Source: Verrucomicrobiota bacterium
GTDB lineage: Bacteria > Verrucomicrobiota > Verrucomicrobiia > Opitutales > Opitutaceae
DNA length: 14,756 nt
NCBI GenBank assembly: GCA_023391285.1
Contig: JAEWBF010000022.1
Span: forward strand, 1 to 14,756
Direction of reading: 5' to 3'
A program made the translations under genes and the position numbers. Below the pieces are notes generated by a model. The model saw only the letters and a list, made by a program, of their open reading frames with translations, was not told the DNA's origin and ran no database searches. Positions 8,715 to 14,756 of the stretch are shown in pieces (within the stretch, counting starts at the first letter, position 1; the number at the start of each line of letters is the position of its first letter).

Positions 8715-8733
8715 GGAGGACGATCCGTCCTCC
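8715..8733. terminator. Perfect hairpin between convergent genes, possible bidirectional terminator
   Basis: GGAGGACG (8715-8722) and CGTCCTCC (8726-8733) form an 8-base-pair stem with the 3-base loop ATC. It lies 40 bases after the hybrid-kinase stop and 63 bases beyond the oxidoreductase stop, where a shared terminator would be expected. There is no T-tract on either strand, so it is not a classical intrinsic terminator; it could instead be a small dispersed hairpin. Nothing else stands out in the 122-base gap. Confidence 0.35.
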
Positions 8734-8796
8734 ACGCGCAACTCCCCGACGTCCGCAGTCGCGAGCCCGCCAGCGCCTCCTATCCCGGCCCGCGCG

Positions 8797-9819
8797 TCAC
8801 CCACCTTCACGCTTTTCCCCACCGTCTCCTCGCCAGGCATCCAACACCGCCATATTCCCCAACGTATCCGCCACCGTCATCTGCGGCACCTCCTTCAATC
8901 CCGCCCACAACGCCGCGCCAAACGCGTCCGCCTCCAGCCCGTAAAGCCACTCGCCCGTCTCAACCGCGATCTCCTCCGTCGCGTCTCCACGTTTTAAATA
9001 CATCCGCACCGCGCCGCCTTCGCGACCAGGCACCCACGGCTCCGGCACCTGCAGCCAGCCGTCCGTCCCATAAATCCGCGCGCTGTTGTCCTGCGCCAAC
9101 GCCACGCCGCACGACACCTGCGCCAGCATCCCGCTCGCAAACTCCAGCGTCGCCGCCGCCCACGCATCCACTCCGGTCTGCGGATGCCACCGCACCGCCC
9201 CCGACACGTTCACCGGATCCAAAAACGCCCGCCCTTCATCCGCGCCTGCAATCAACCGCGCGAACGAAACTGGATAACACCCGACGTCCAGAATCCCGCC
9301 TCCTCCCAGCTCCTTGCTGAAAAATCGATTCTTCGGATCGAACGCCGTCGAAAAACTAAATGTCGCCTGCACCAGCCCCACGCGTCCGATCGCCCCGCTG
9401 CGCACGATCTCCACGATCTTCGCGGTCTGCGGATGACACCGATACATGAAGGCCTCCATCAACATCACCCCCGCAGCCCGACACGCCTCCACCGCCTCAT
9501 CCGCTTCCGCTCGCGACATCGCGAGCGGCTTCTCGCACAAAACGTTCTTCCCCGCCCGCGCCGCCTTGATGATCCACTCCGCATGCTGCGGATGCGGGGT
9601 CGCGATATACACCGCGTCCACCTCCCGGTCCGCCAGCAACGCCTCATAGCTCCCATGCGCCCGCGGCACGCCCATCTCCCGCGCAAAGGTCTCCGCCCCT
9701 CCCACCGACCTGCTCCCCACCGCCACCACTTGTCCCGTCTTCGATCGGGCCACGCCCTCCGCAAACGCCCGCGCAATTCCCCCCGTCGCCAAAATCCCCC
9801 AGCTCACTCGTTTCTCCAT
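8797..9819 (-). CDS. Gfo/Idh/MocA family NAD(P)-dependent oxidoreductase
   Basis: With ATG 9819 the product has 340 residues, normal for the family. An N-terminal Rossmann fold (about 5-120) has WGILATGGIA for the dinucleotide and the hallmark CEKPLAM (Glu96-Lys97-Pro98). The C-terminal sheet domain contains MEAFMYRCHPQT and GGGGILDVGCYPVSF, with Asp178 and Tyr182. Tyr in place of the catalytic His of inositol dehydrogenases matches the dimeric dihydrodiol dehydrogenase and glucose-fructose oxidoreductase branch. It probably oxidises or reduces a sugar or sugar derivative in the cytoplasm; the substrate cannot be read from sequence. The frame is also open to GTG 9831 and GTG 9852. A strong GGAGGAGGG lies about 10 bases before GTG 9831, which makes that start a serious alternative (344 residues). 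It is divergent from the RNA methyltransferase (about 130-base gap) and has no co-directional neighbour. Confidence 0.93.
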   Translation of the reverse strand: MEKRVSWGILATGGIARAFAEGVARSKTGQVVAVGSRSVGGAETFAREMGVPRAHGSYEALLADREVDAVYIATPHPQHAEWIIKAARAGKNVLCEKPLAMSRAEADEAVEACRAAGVMLMEAFMYRCHPQTAKIVEIVRSGAIGRVGLVQATFSFSTAFDPKNRFFSKELGGGGILDVGCYPVSFARLIAGADEGRAFLDPVNVSGAVRWHPQTGVDAWAAATLEFASGMLAQVSCGVALAQDNSARIYGTDGWLQVPEPWVPGREGGAVRMYLKRGDATEEIAVETGEWLYGLEADAFGAALWAGLKEVPQMTVADTLGNMAVLDAWRGDGGEKREGG

Positions 9820-9953
9820 ATTGCGCGCCACAATGCCTTTCCCTCCTCCCACCGCAATCGTCCTCCGCCTCGCCCGCCCACCTCTTTCCGCACTCGGTCC
9901 TCTGACACCAAGCTCGCGCCCCGCCGCCCGTCACCCACACTTCGCGCGTTCGC

Positions 9954-10700
9954 ATGCTGACCAAAGCCGACATCCAACGCCTCCGCTCCCTCCGCGAAAA
10001 AAAACATCGCGAAGCCCTCGGCCTCTTCGTCGTCGAAGGCGAAAAGGTCGTCGCCGAACTCCTCGCCGCGAATTTCTCCTTCCTCGAAATCTACACCACT
10101 CATGGAGGCGCAATGCCTTCACCGCGCACCGCTTCGACCGCCCGCATCATTGAAATCTCCGCCGCCGAAATGGCGCGTATCAGCCATTTCCCTACTCCGT
10201 CCTCCCTCTTCGCCGTCGGACACCTGCACCGCCACCCACTCACCCCCGACGCCCTGAACCACGGGCTCACCCTCGCGCTCGATGGCCTCCAAGATCCCGG
10301 CAACGTCGGCACGCTCCTCCGCCTCGCCGACTGGTTCGCCTTCGACCGCGTCCTGCTCTCGCCCGACTCCGCGGACCTCTTCCACCAAAAGGTCATCAAC
10401 GCCAGCATGGGCTCCTTCGCCCGCGTCCGCGTTCACACCGCAGACCTCGCCGCCACCCTCGCCGCCACCGCCGTTCCCATCCTCGGCTGCGATCTCGTCG
10501 GCGACGACGTCCACACGCTCCCTCCGCTTCATCACGCCGTCGTCGTCATCGGTAGCGAAGGCCGCGGGCTTTCCCCCGAGGTAAAAGCCCGCGTCACCCG
10601 CTTCATCACCATCCCGCGTTACGGCAGCGCCGAATCCCTCAACGCCGCCACCGCCGCCGCCATCGTCTGCGACAATCTCCGCCGCGCGCGATCACCGTAG
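9954..10700 (+). CDS. TrmH/SpoU (SPOUT) family RNA 2'-O-methyltransferase
   Basis: A 248-residue protein of the length expected for TrmH/RlmB/TsnR-type enzymes, which use S-adenosylmethionine to methylate a ribose 2'-OH in tRNA or rRNA. The N-terminal part (about 1-95) resembles the SpoU substrate-binding domain (KKHREALGLFVVEGEKVVAE). The C-terminal knotted domain has all three SPOUT motifs. Motif 1 is DGLQDPGNVGTLLR (110-123, with Asn117 and Arg123). Motif 2 is VIGSEGRGLSPEV (around Gly200). Motif 3 is IPRYGSAESLNAATAAAI (220-237). Which nucleotide is modified cannot be told, so no gene symbol is given. ATG 9954 is the natural start, although the leader is C-rich with no Shine-Dalgarno. It is a single gene, divergent from the oxidoreductase and convergent with nrfA. 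Confidence 0.94.
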   Translation: MLTKADIQRLRSLREKKHREALGLFVVEGEKVVAELLAANFSFLEIYTTHGGAMPSPRTASTARIIEISAAEMARISHFPTPSSLFAVGHLHRHPLTPDALNHGLTLALDGLQDPGNVGTLLRLADWFAFDRVLLSPDSADLFHQKVINASMGSFARVRVHTADLAATLAATAVPILGCDLVGDDVHTLPPLHHAVVVIGSEGRGLSPEVKARVTRFITIPRYGSAESLNAATAAAIVCDNLRRARSP

Positions 10701-10714
10701 CTGCTCAGACACAA

Positions 10715-10773
10715 ACGCGACGCCGCGAGGCCCAGCGAGCCGTTCGCCCGCTTGGCACTCCCACGCGTCGCGT
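10715..10773. terminator. Long-loop inverted repeat between convergent trmH-like gene and nrfA
   Basis: ACGCGACGC (10715-10723) is the exact reverse complement of GCGTCGCGT (10765-10773), with a 41-base GC-rich loop. It fills most of the 83-base gap between two converging stop codons, so it may separate their transcripts. There is no T-tract and the long loop weakens the case. Confidence 0.2.
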
Positions 10774-10783
10774 CAGCCACCGC

Positions 10784-12283
10784 CTACTTCGCTTCCGCGG
10801 CCACCTCGCGCGCGGCCGCACCTCCGCCCGCGACCTGCGCCCGTTCCCCGTTCATCTTCGCCGTCTCGAGCTGCCCCTGCCGCGCATAATCGATCGCTTC
10901 CGCCAACACCCGCGCCGCTTCCTGCGAGGCATGGAAACCCATCGAGTTTTCCGCGTAAACGAAGTCGAGCCGCCACTGCGCCTTCCGCTGCAACTCCCGC
11001 GCGCGCTCCAACTCCGCATCGCTCGCGCCCGCATTCTTCGCCTCCGCCAGGCTCGTGATCAACGCCACGATCGCCTCCTGCCCGCGATCCAGCAGCCCGC
11101 GATTCCGATCCTGAATGATCTCCACGCGCGCCTTCAACTCGGCCTCCGGCACGCGGTGACAGGTCTGGCACGACGCCGCCACATTCAACAGCGGCGAACG
11201 CACATGGTGATTGCTCACCTTGATCGCACCTTCGCGCTGATACGGCATGTGGCAGTCCGCGCACGACACGCCGCTGCGCGCATGAATGCCCTGACTCCAC
11301 ATCTCGAATTCCGGATGCTGCGCCTTCAACACCCCCGCGCCCGAATCCGCATGCGTCCAATCCGAATACTTCTCCCCATCGTAATACGCTTCGATCTGCT
11401 CCGCCCGCAGCCCGTTGTTCCACGGATGCGTCACGAGTTTCTGCGTGCCTTTGAAATAATACTCGTTGTGACACTGCGCACACACCAGCGAACGCATCTC
11501 CTGCCGCGTCGCCTCGAGATTCGGCTGATACTCGCCTTGCCGCCCGTCGCGCCGCCACCGCTCGATGCTCGGCAAATGCGGCGTCGGATACTCCGACTTC
11601 GCCAGCGCGCGAATGCCATTGAGAAACGCCGGACGCGACACCCGCAGGTTCATCGTCTCCGCATCATGGCAATCGATGCACGACACCGGATGCTCCACCA
11701 GCTTCTCCGCTTCCGTGAACGGCATCGCGCACACCACTTCGAATCCTTTCTGAATCTGCTCCTCCCGATGCTCCTTCCCCGCCGGCGCCCCCGCTTCCAA
11801 GCCTTTCGCGATATACGTCGGGATCACCGACGAGTGGCACTGCAAACACGAGCCCGGCTGCTTGAATTTATGCACCCGCTCCGTCTCCCGCTGATCGCTC
11901 AACATATACGCGTGCCCGCGCTCCTCCCGATAATCGATCGCGAACGCATACCCATTGAAAATCGTCCGCCACGCCGGATCGCGATCGAGATGCTGAAACG
12001 CCTCGCTCCCGCCATACTTCGTCTCGATCACATCCACCGTCCGCCGATAGCTGTCGTATTGGCGCGGATAATTCTTCCCCCACAACACCGGGTCCGTCGT
12101 CTCGTCATCCACCTCGACCACCCGAAACACGTGCTGCGTCGCCTCCGCCTTCCGCGCCACGATGTTCTGATAAAGCAACAACACCAAAAACGTCGCCACG
12201 CCCACCGCGGCCAGCACCGCGACATACACCCACAGCGCGACGCCACGCTGCCCCGACATCCGTGAAGAGTTTTCAGATTTCAT
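10784..12283 (-). CDS. nrfA: Ammonia-forming cytochrome c nitrite reductase, catalytic subunit NrfA
   Basis: NrfA reduces nitrite to ammonium with six electrons in the periplasm. The 499-residue product has a single N-terminal hydrophobic helix (about 15-38) acting as export signal and probably as membrane anchor. Five haem c sites follow: CLQCH (146-150), CIDCH (202-206), CAQCH (268-272), CADCH (341-345) and CQTCH (372-376). Active-site residues known from studied NrfA proteins are present: Arg122 (in REERGHAY), Glu274-Tyr275 after the third haem, and Lys320-Gln322-His323 in LKAQHPEFE. The first haem site ends in His rather than the usual Lys (CxxCK), placing it with the CxxCH variant clade. 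A long helical C-terminus (AENSMGFHASQEAARVLAEA) matches the dimerisation helices of the family. ATG 12283 is the only sensible start before the helix. nrfH lies 65 bases upstream; no assembly genes are in view. Confidence 0.96.
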   Translation of the reverse strand: MKSENSSRMSGQRGVALWVYVAVLAAVGVATFLVLLLYQNIVARKAEATQHVFRVVEVDDETTDPVLWGKNYPRQYDSYRRTVDVIETKYGGSEAFQHLDRDPAWRTIFNGYAFAIDYREERGHAYMLSDQRETERVHKFKQPGSCLQCHSSVIPTYIAKGLEAGAPAGKEHREEQIQKGFEVVCAMPFTEAEKLVEHPVSCIDCHDAETMNLRVSRPAFLNGIRALAKSEYPTPHLPSIERWRRDGRQGEYQPNLEATRQEMRSLVCAQCHNEYYFKGTQKLVTHPWNNGLRAEQIEAYYDGEKYSDWTHADSGAGVLKAQHPEFEMWSQGIHARSGVSCADCHMPYQREGAIKVSNHHVRSPLLNVAASCQTCHRVPEAELKARVEIIQDRNRGLLDRGQEAIVALITSLAEAKNAGASDAELERARELQRKAQWRLDFVYAENSMGFHASQEAARVLAEAIDYARQGQLETAKMNGERAQVAGGGAAAREVAAEAK

Positions 12284-12348
12284 GGCTTGAAAATAGAGGA
12301 GCCCGCTTCGGGGCGATTCATTCGATCAAAGGAAAGATTCATCGTCGC

Positions 12349-12825
12349 TCATCGCACCGGCCCATGCCCCACATCCCGGTGACAGCTCATGCAATCGAGC
12401 AACAAACGTTCGTCGCCCGCGTGTGTGTTGATTCCGGATACGATCTGCTGGTGACAGCCCACGCAGTTCTCCTGCAGCACCGCCACGTTCTTCTGCCGGA
12501 TCATGATCGGTTCGTGAAAATCCTGCAGCGTGAACCCTTTCGAATGCCAGTAGCCGTTTTCCGCCTTCGTGATGTATTTCCGAATGAAATCGTGCGGCGT
12601 GTGACAATCGTTGCACGTCGCCACCGCATGATGCGGCGACTTCAACCACCCGTCGTATTGCTCCCGCATGATGTGGCAGTTCACGCAGGCGACCGGATCG
12701 TTCGAGAAATACGACAGTCCTTCCGCATAATAGAAGGTGTAACTCCCAATTCCGGCAAACAGCCCCACCGTGCTCGCCAAGCCGAGCAGCAACAATATGC
12801 GCGTTCGTGTCGTGGGAAGTTTCAC
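12349..12825 (-). CDS. nrfH: Cytochrome c nitrite reductase small subunit NrfH (tetrahaem quinol dehydrogenase)
   Basis: NrfH is the NapC/NirT-type membrane cytochrome that takes electrons from menaquinol and passes them to NrfA. From GTG 12825 it has 158 residues, close to the usual 155-180. One transmembrane helix spans about 10-33 (ILLLLGLASTVGLFAGIGSY). Four haem c sites follow: CVNCH (47-51), CNDCH (71-75), CVGCH (121-125) and CMSCH (145-149). The first continues as CVNCHIM; this CxxCHxM form is the one in which Met ligates haem 1 in studied NrfH. The frame stays open to TTG 12873, which would add 16 residues (174 in all); GTG 12825 was preferred because AAAGAG precedes it and the family's N-terminus is short. 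It is the first gene of the nrfHA operon, with a 65-base gap to nrfA. I see no complete FNR-type or NarL-type site upstream. Confidence 0.93.
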   Translation of the reverse strand: MKLPTTRTRILLLLGLASTVGLFAGIGSYTFYYAEGLSYFSNDPVACVNCHIMREQYDGWLKSPHHAVATCNDCHTPHDFIRKYITKAENGYWHSKGFTLQDFHEPIMIRQKNVAVLQENCVGCHQQIVSGINTHAGDERLLLDCMSCHRDVGHGPVR

Positions 12826-13097
12826 GATCTCTTTGGGGTCGCGGGACCTTAACAACCAGGCCCTGAAAAACAACCCGCTTTATCCGCTTTCCACTCATCG
12901 TGCCACTTCCGTCGTTCGCACGCGTCTTGCCGTCGAACCCTCAGCCCCACTTAAACCGTCCCGCCCGCTCTGCACGTGCATTCCGTATCCAGGATTTGAT
13001 TATGCGCTCCGCGCGAAGTTTCGGAGACTCGCGCATCCTCGCCCCCTCTCTTCCCGTTCGCGATTTTCCGCTTGTTCACTCACTCCTTCTCACCCCT

Positions 13098-14087
13098 ATG
13101 AAGCTCCGCCCTCCCCTCCTCACGCTCGTTCCGATCCTGCTCGCCTGTGCCGCGAGTCCCTTCGCCCACGCGTCCCAGCCCATGCAAAAACTCCTCCTCA
13201 TCACCGGCCAATCCAACAAATACCACGACTGGACCAAAAGCGCTCCCGTCGTGAAAAAACATCTCGAGGATACCCAACTCTTCTCGGTCGACGTCGCCAC
13301 CACGCCGCCGATGGGCAGCGACATGTCGTCCTTCAAACCCGACTTCAAACCCTACGCTGCCGTCGTGGTGGTTTACGAGGGCGACGAATGGCCCGCCGAA
13401 ACCAAAACCGCCTTCGTCGACTACATGAAGAATGGCGGCGGCCTCGTCACGGTTCACGACTCCGACAACGCTTTCCCCTACTGGAAAGAGTGGAACGAAA
13501 TGATCGGTGTCGGCGGCTGGGGCTTCAAAGCCGACGGCAACATCGGCGCGCGCGACGAATCCTGGGGCCCGAAAATCCGCTGGCGCGACGGCAAGATGGT
13601 CCTCGACGACTCCCCCGGCAACGCCGGCCACCCGCCCTCCCACGACTTCATCATCACCACCCGCACCCCCGACCACCCCATCATGAAGGGCCTTCCCAAC
13701 GAGTGGCTCCACGCGAAGGACGAAATCTACAGCCAACTTCGCGGTCCCGCGAAAAACGTCACCGTCCTCGCCACCGCCCACGCCGACCAAGCCAAATTCC
13801 CCCGAGCCTCCGGGGAACACGAGCCCATGCTCATGACGATCACCTACGGCAAGGGCCGCGTCTTCCACACCACGCTCGGCCACGTTAACACGAAAGACGA
13901 AGCGCCCGTCCCGTGCCTCTCCTGCGTCGGCTTCATCACCACGCTTCAACGCGGCACCGAATGGGCCGCCACCGGCCAAGTCACCCAACCCGTGCCGAAA
14001 GACTTCCCCACCGCCGACCGCATCTCCCTGCGCCCTTCAATTAATTGTAGGGCGGGGTCTCCCGACCCCGCCGTCCCTACCCCGTAG
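13098..14087 (+). CDS. Secreted ThuA-domain protein
   Basis: A 329-residue protein with a signal peptide (MKLRPPLLTLVPILLACAAS, likely cut after AHA at about residue 25; LLAC at 14-17 leaves lipidation possible). The mature part is a ThuA-like (trehalose-utilisation type, class I glutamine-amidotransferase-like fold) domain. It has KLLLITGQSNKYHDW at the start, VVVVYEGDEWP, YMKNGGGLVTVHDSDNAFPYW, HDFIITTRTPDHPIMKGLP, and TYGKGRVFHTTLGH near the end. Members are common in Planctomycetota and Verrucomicrobiota in sugar-degradation contexts; the exact activity here is unknown. The frame extends upstream to 12900, but the extra 66 residues are not family-like, and ATG 13098 gives a clean signal peptide. 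The last 13 or so residues (NCRAGSPDPAVPTP) are encoded by a hairpin repeat and look like a foreign C-terminal extension. The 224-base gap to divergent nrfH must hold both promoters; I could not locate convincing ones. Confidence 0.9.
   Translation: MKLRPPLLTLVPILLACAASPFAHASQPMQKLLLITGQSNKYHDWTKSAPVVKKHLEDTQLFSVDVATTPPMGSDMSSFKPDFKPYAAVVVVYEGDEWPAETKTAFVDYMKNGGGLVTVHDSDNAFPYWKEWNEMIGVGGWGFKADGNIGARDESWGPKIRWRDGKMVLDDSPGNAGHPPSHDFIITTRTPDHPIMKGLPNEWLHAKDEIYSQLRGPAKNVTVLATAHADQAKFPRASGEHEPMLMTITYGKGRVFHTTLGHVNTKDEAPVPCLSCVGFITTLQRGTEWAATGQVTQPVPKDFPTADRISLRPSINCRAGSPDPAVPTP
14047..14080. repeat. REP-like palindromic element (GTAGGGCGGGGTC type)
   Basis: The arms GGCGGGGTC (14051-14059) and GACCCCGCC (14064-14072) form a perfect 9-base-pair stem with loop TCCC. 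The outer GTAGGG (14047-14052) and CCCTAC (14075-14080) extend the symmetry past a short bulge. The element overlaps the 3' end of the ThuA gene. I recall near-identical GTAGGGCGGGGTC hairpins scattered between genes in Opitutaceae genomes, but only one copy is in this window, so dispersal is not shown here. Confidence 0.6.
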
Positions 14088-14114
14088 CGCGGTCAACCTG
14101 ACCGCGCTTTTTTT
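14086..14114 (+). terminator. Strong intrinsic terminator of the ThuA gene
   Basis: AGCGCGGTCA (14086-14095) pairs perfectly with TGACCGCGCT (14099-14108) around the 3-base loop ACC, and the run of seven T residues 14108-14114 follows directly. This is a classical Rho-independent terminator for plus-strand transcription. The stem begins within the TAG stop codon (14085-14087) of the ThuA gene, so there is no 3' untranslated spacer. Confidence 0.88.
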
Positions 14115-14164
14115 CATCCCCAAAAAAACCGATACGGCCCTGTTCTCTCATCGCCAGAACGCCC

Positions 14165-14614
14165 TCACCTCGGCTCCCCCGCCTGCACCCGCACTTCCGG
14201 ATCTGGACCTCCCGCTCTCTTCTTCTTCCGCCAAATCCACTTGAAATTCGTCAACCAACTCACGCCAAACGACCCGATCATCGCCAGCACCGACGCCAGC
14301 AGATAGTGCACCCCGAGCGCCTTCAACCCATTCGCTCCCGCCCACCACACCGCGAACCCCATGGCATTGGCCACGTGATATTGCACCAGCCGCTTCCACG
14401 TCGGTCTCCGTTTTCCGAATACCCAACGGTCGTTCACGAAGAACCGCAGCAGATTGCACGTCTCCGACTGCACCAACGTCGCCACCGCATACGGCCAGTG
14501 CAGCACATCCACGAAGAGCTTCAGCAGCCCCAGCCCGACCGTCGTGAACACCGTCGCCACCGCGAACCACCGCACGCGATCATCCCGCCGCACCCACTCT
14601 CGCACTCGCCCCAT
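14165..14614 (-). CDS. GtrA-like four-helix membrane protein
   Basis: A 149-residue protein of the usual GtrA size (about 120-160). Four hydrophobic helices are visible at about 15-35, 39-58, 78-96 and 101-122. Family-typical segments are FFVNDRWVFGKRRPTWKRLVQYHV after helix 2 and GSFGVSWLTNFKWIW after helix 4, and a basic tail (RKKKR) follows. GtrA-like proteins are thought to help move lipid-linked sugars across the membrane for cell-surface polysaccharide or O-antigen modification, usually beside a glycosyltransferase. No such partner is in the window, so the substrate is unknown. A GGGAGGG lies about 13 bases before ATG 14614. It converges with the ThuA gene across about 77 bases that hold the ThuA terminator. 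Confidence 0.87.
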   Translation of the reverse strand: MGRVREWVRRDDRVRWFAVATVFTTVGLGLLKLFVDVLHWPYAVATLVQSETCNLLRFFVNDRWVFGKRRPTWKRLVQYHVANAMGFAVWWAGANGLKALGVHYLLASVLAMIGSFGVSWLTNFKWIWRKKKRAGGPDPEVRVQAGEPR

Positions 14615-14703
14615 ACTCTACCGAACCCTCCCGCCCACCCCAGTTCCCCGCCCCTCCATCTTCCCCGGCCCACCCCCTCCATTTCCGCCGCCCAACCGAC
14701 CTC

Positions 14704-14724
14704 GTGTAACCTAATAGGTTACAC
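14704..14724. promoter_or_regulatory. Perfect 9-base inverted repeat, probable repressor operator
   Basis: GTGTAACCT (14704-14712) and AGGTTACAC (14716-14724) are exact reverse complements separated by AAT. It is one of the few AT-rich stretches in a C-rich region, and a TAATAG that could act as a -10 element lies at 14712-14717. It sits 32 bases before the window end and just upstream of a Shine-Dalgarno-like site. The size and symmetry suit a dimeric repressor such as TetR or MarR type, probably controlling the gene beyond the edge. The rest of 14615-14703 is C-rich with nothing recognisable. Confidence 0.6.
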
Positions 14725-14741
14725 CACCCCCCCAACACCTC

Positions 14742-14750
14742 TGAGGAAAG
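14742..14750 (+). promoter_or_regulatory. Shine-Dalgarno-like site for a gene starting beyond the window
   Basis: TGAGGAAAG contains GAGGA at 14743-14747, nine bases before the window end. A start codon at or just past 14757 would have ideal spacing. It is the clearest ribosome-binding signal on the plus strand in this window. No coding sequence is visible, so the gene is inferred. Confidence 0.45.
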
Positions 14751-14756
14751 CGTAAC

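Noticed and set aside
10931..12265. 444-codon plus-strand frame opposite nrfA
   Set aside because: It is an Arg/Leu/His-rich shadow; the five haem motifs and active-site residues establish nrfA on the minus strand.
12989..13003. Possible FNR-type site (TTGATTATGCG) between nrfH and the ThuA gene
   Set aside because: Only the left half-site TTGAT is present; the matching ATCAA at the right spacing is missing.
12900..13097. 66-residue N-terminal extension of the ThuA protein
   Set aside because: ATG 13098 begins a clean signal peptide; the upstream residues would bury it and resemble random C-rich sequence.
1..14756. CRISPR arrays, insertion sequences, tRNA or rRNA genes, phage or toxin-antitoxin genes
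   Set aside because: I saw no regularly spaced repeats, transposase or integrase motifs, or tRNA-like cloverleaf sequences on either strand; this was a reading by eye, not a search.

Overview
The window is about 14.7 kb of high-GC bacterial DNA with eight complete genes and one partial gene. They fill most of the sequence, with no intergenic gap above about 250 bases. The likely source is a Verrucomicrobiota bacterium of the Opitutaceae type. The clues are an agarase-like sugar hydrolase, a ThuA-domain secreted protein, a Gfo/Idh/MocA oxidoreductase, a membrane-anchored NrfHA nitrite reductase, and a GGGCGGGGTC hairpin of a kind I associate with that family. This placement is inference from gene content and remembered sequence style; there is no rRNA or other taxonomic marker here.

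Layout. A partial glycoside-hydrolase-like gene (1-750, minus) is divergent from a large DUF2339 multi-spanning membrane protein (871-3855, plus). Next come two signalling genes in tandem on the plus strand: a CHASE3-PAS membrane histidine kinase (about 4100-5872) and a REC-PAS-GAF-PAS-HisKA-HATPase-REC hybrid kinase (5903-8674), 30 bases apart. A Gfo/Idh/MocA oxidoreductase (8797-9819, minus) converges on the hybrid kinase and is divergent from a SpoU/TrmH-type RNA methyltransferase (9954-10700, plus). That gene converges with the nrfHA operon (nrfH 12825-12349, nrfA 12283-10784, minus), which encodes quinol-dependent reduction of nitrite to ammonium. Divergent from nrfH is a secreted ThuA-domain protein (13098-14087, plus), ending in a REP-like hairpin and a strong intrinsic terminator. 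A GtrA-like membrane protein (14165-14614, minus) follows. The last 55 bases hold a perfect inverted repeat and a Shine-Dalgarno-like site, presumably the control region of a plus-strand gene starting just outside the window.

How the genes fit together. Two real units are visible: the kinase/hybrid-kinase pair, probably a phosphorelay, and nrfHA, a two-subunit respiratory or detoxifying nitrite reductase. The other genes look like unrelated single-gene units. No mobile element, phage gene, tRNA, rRNA or CRISPR array was found, and no gene set looks like a wholly new system. The points most worth a second look are: the His (CxxCH) instead of Lys at the first haem of NrfA; a Gly where the agarase-like family should carry its acid/base Glu; the repeat that forms the C-terminus of the ThuA protein; the hairpin before the first kinase; the terminal operator-like palindrome; and a strong C-over-G bias of the plus strand that holds whichever strand is coding.
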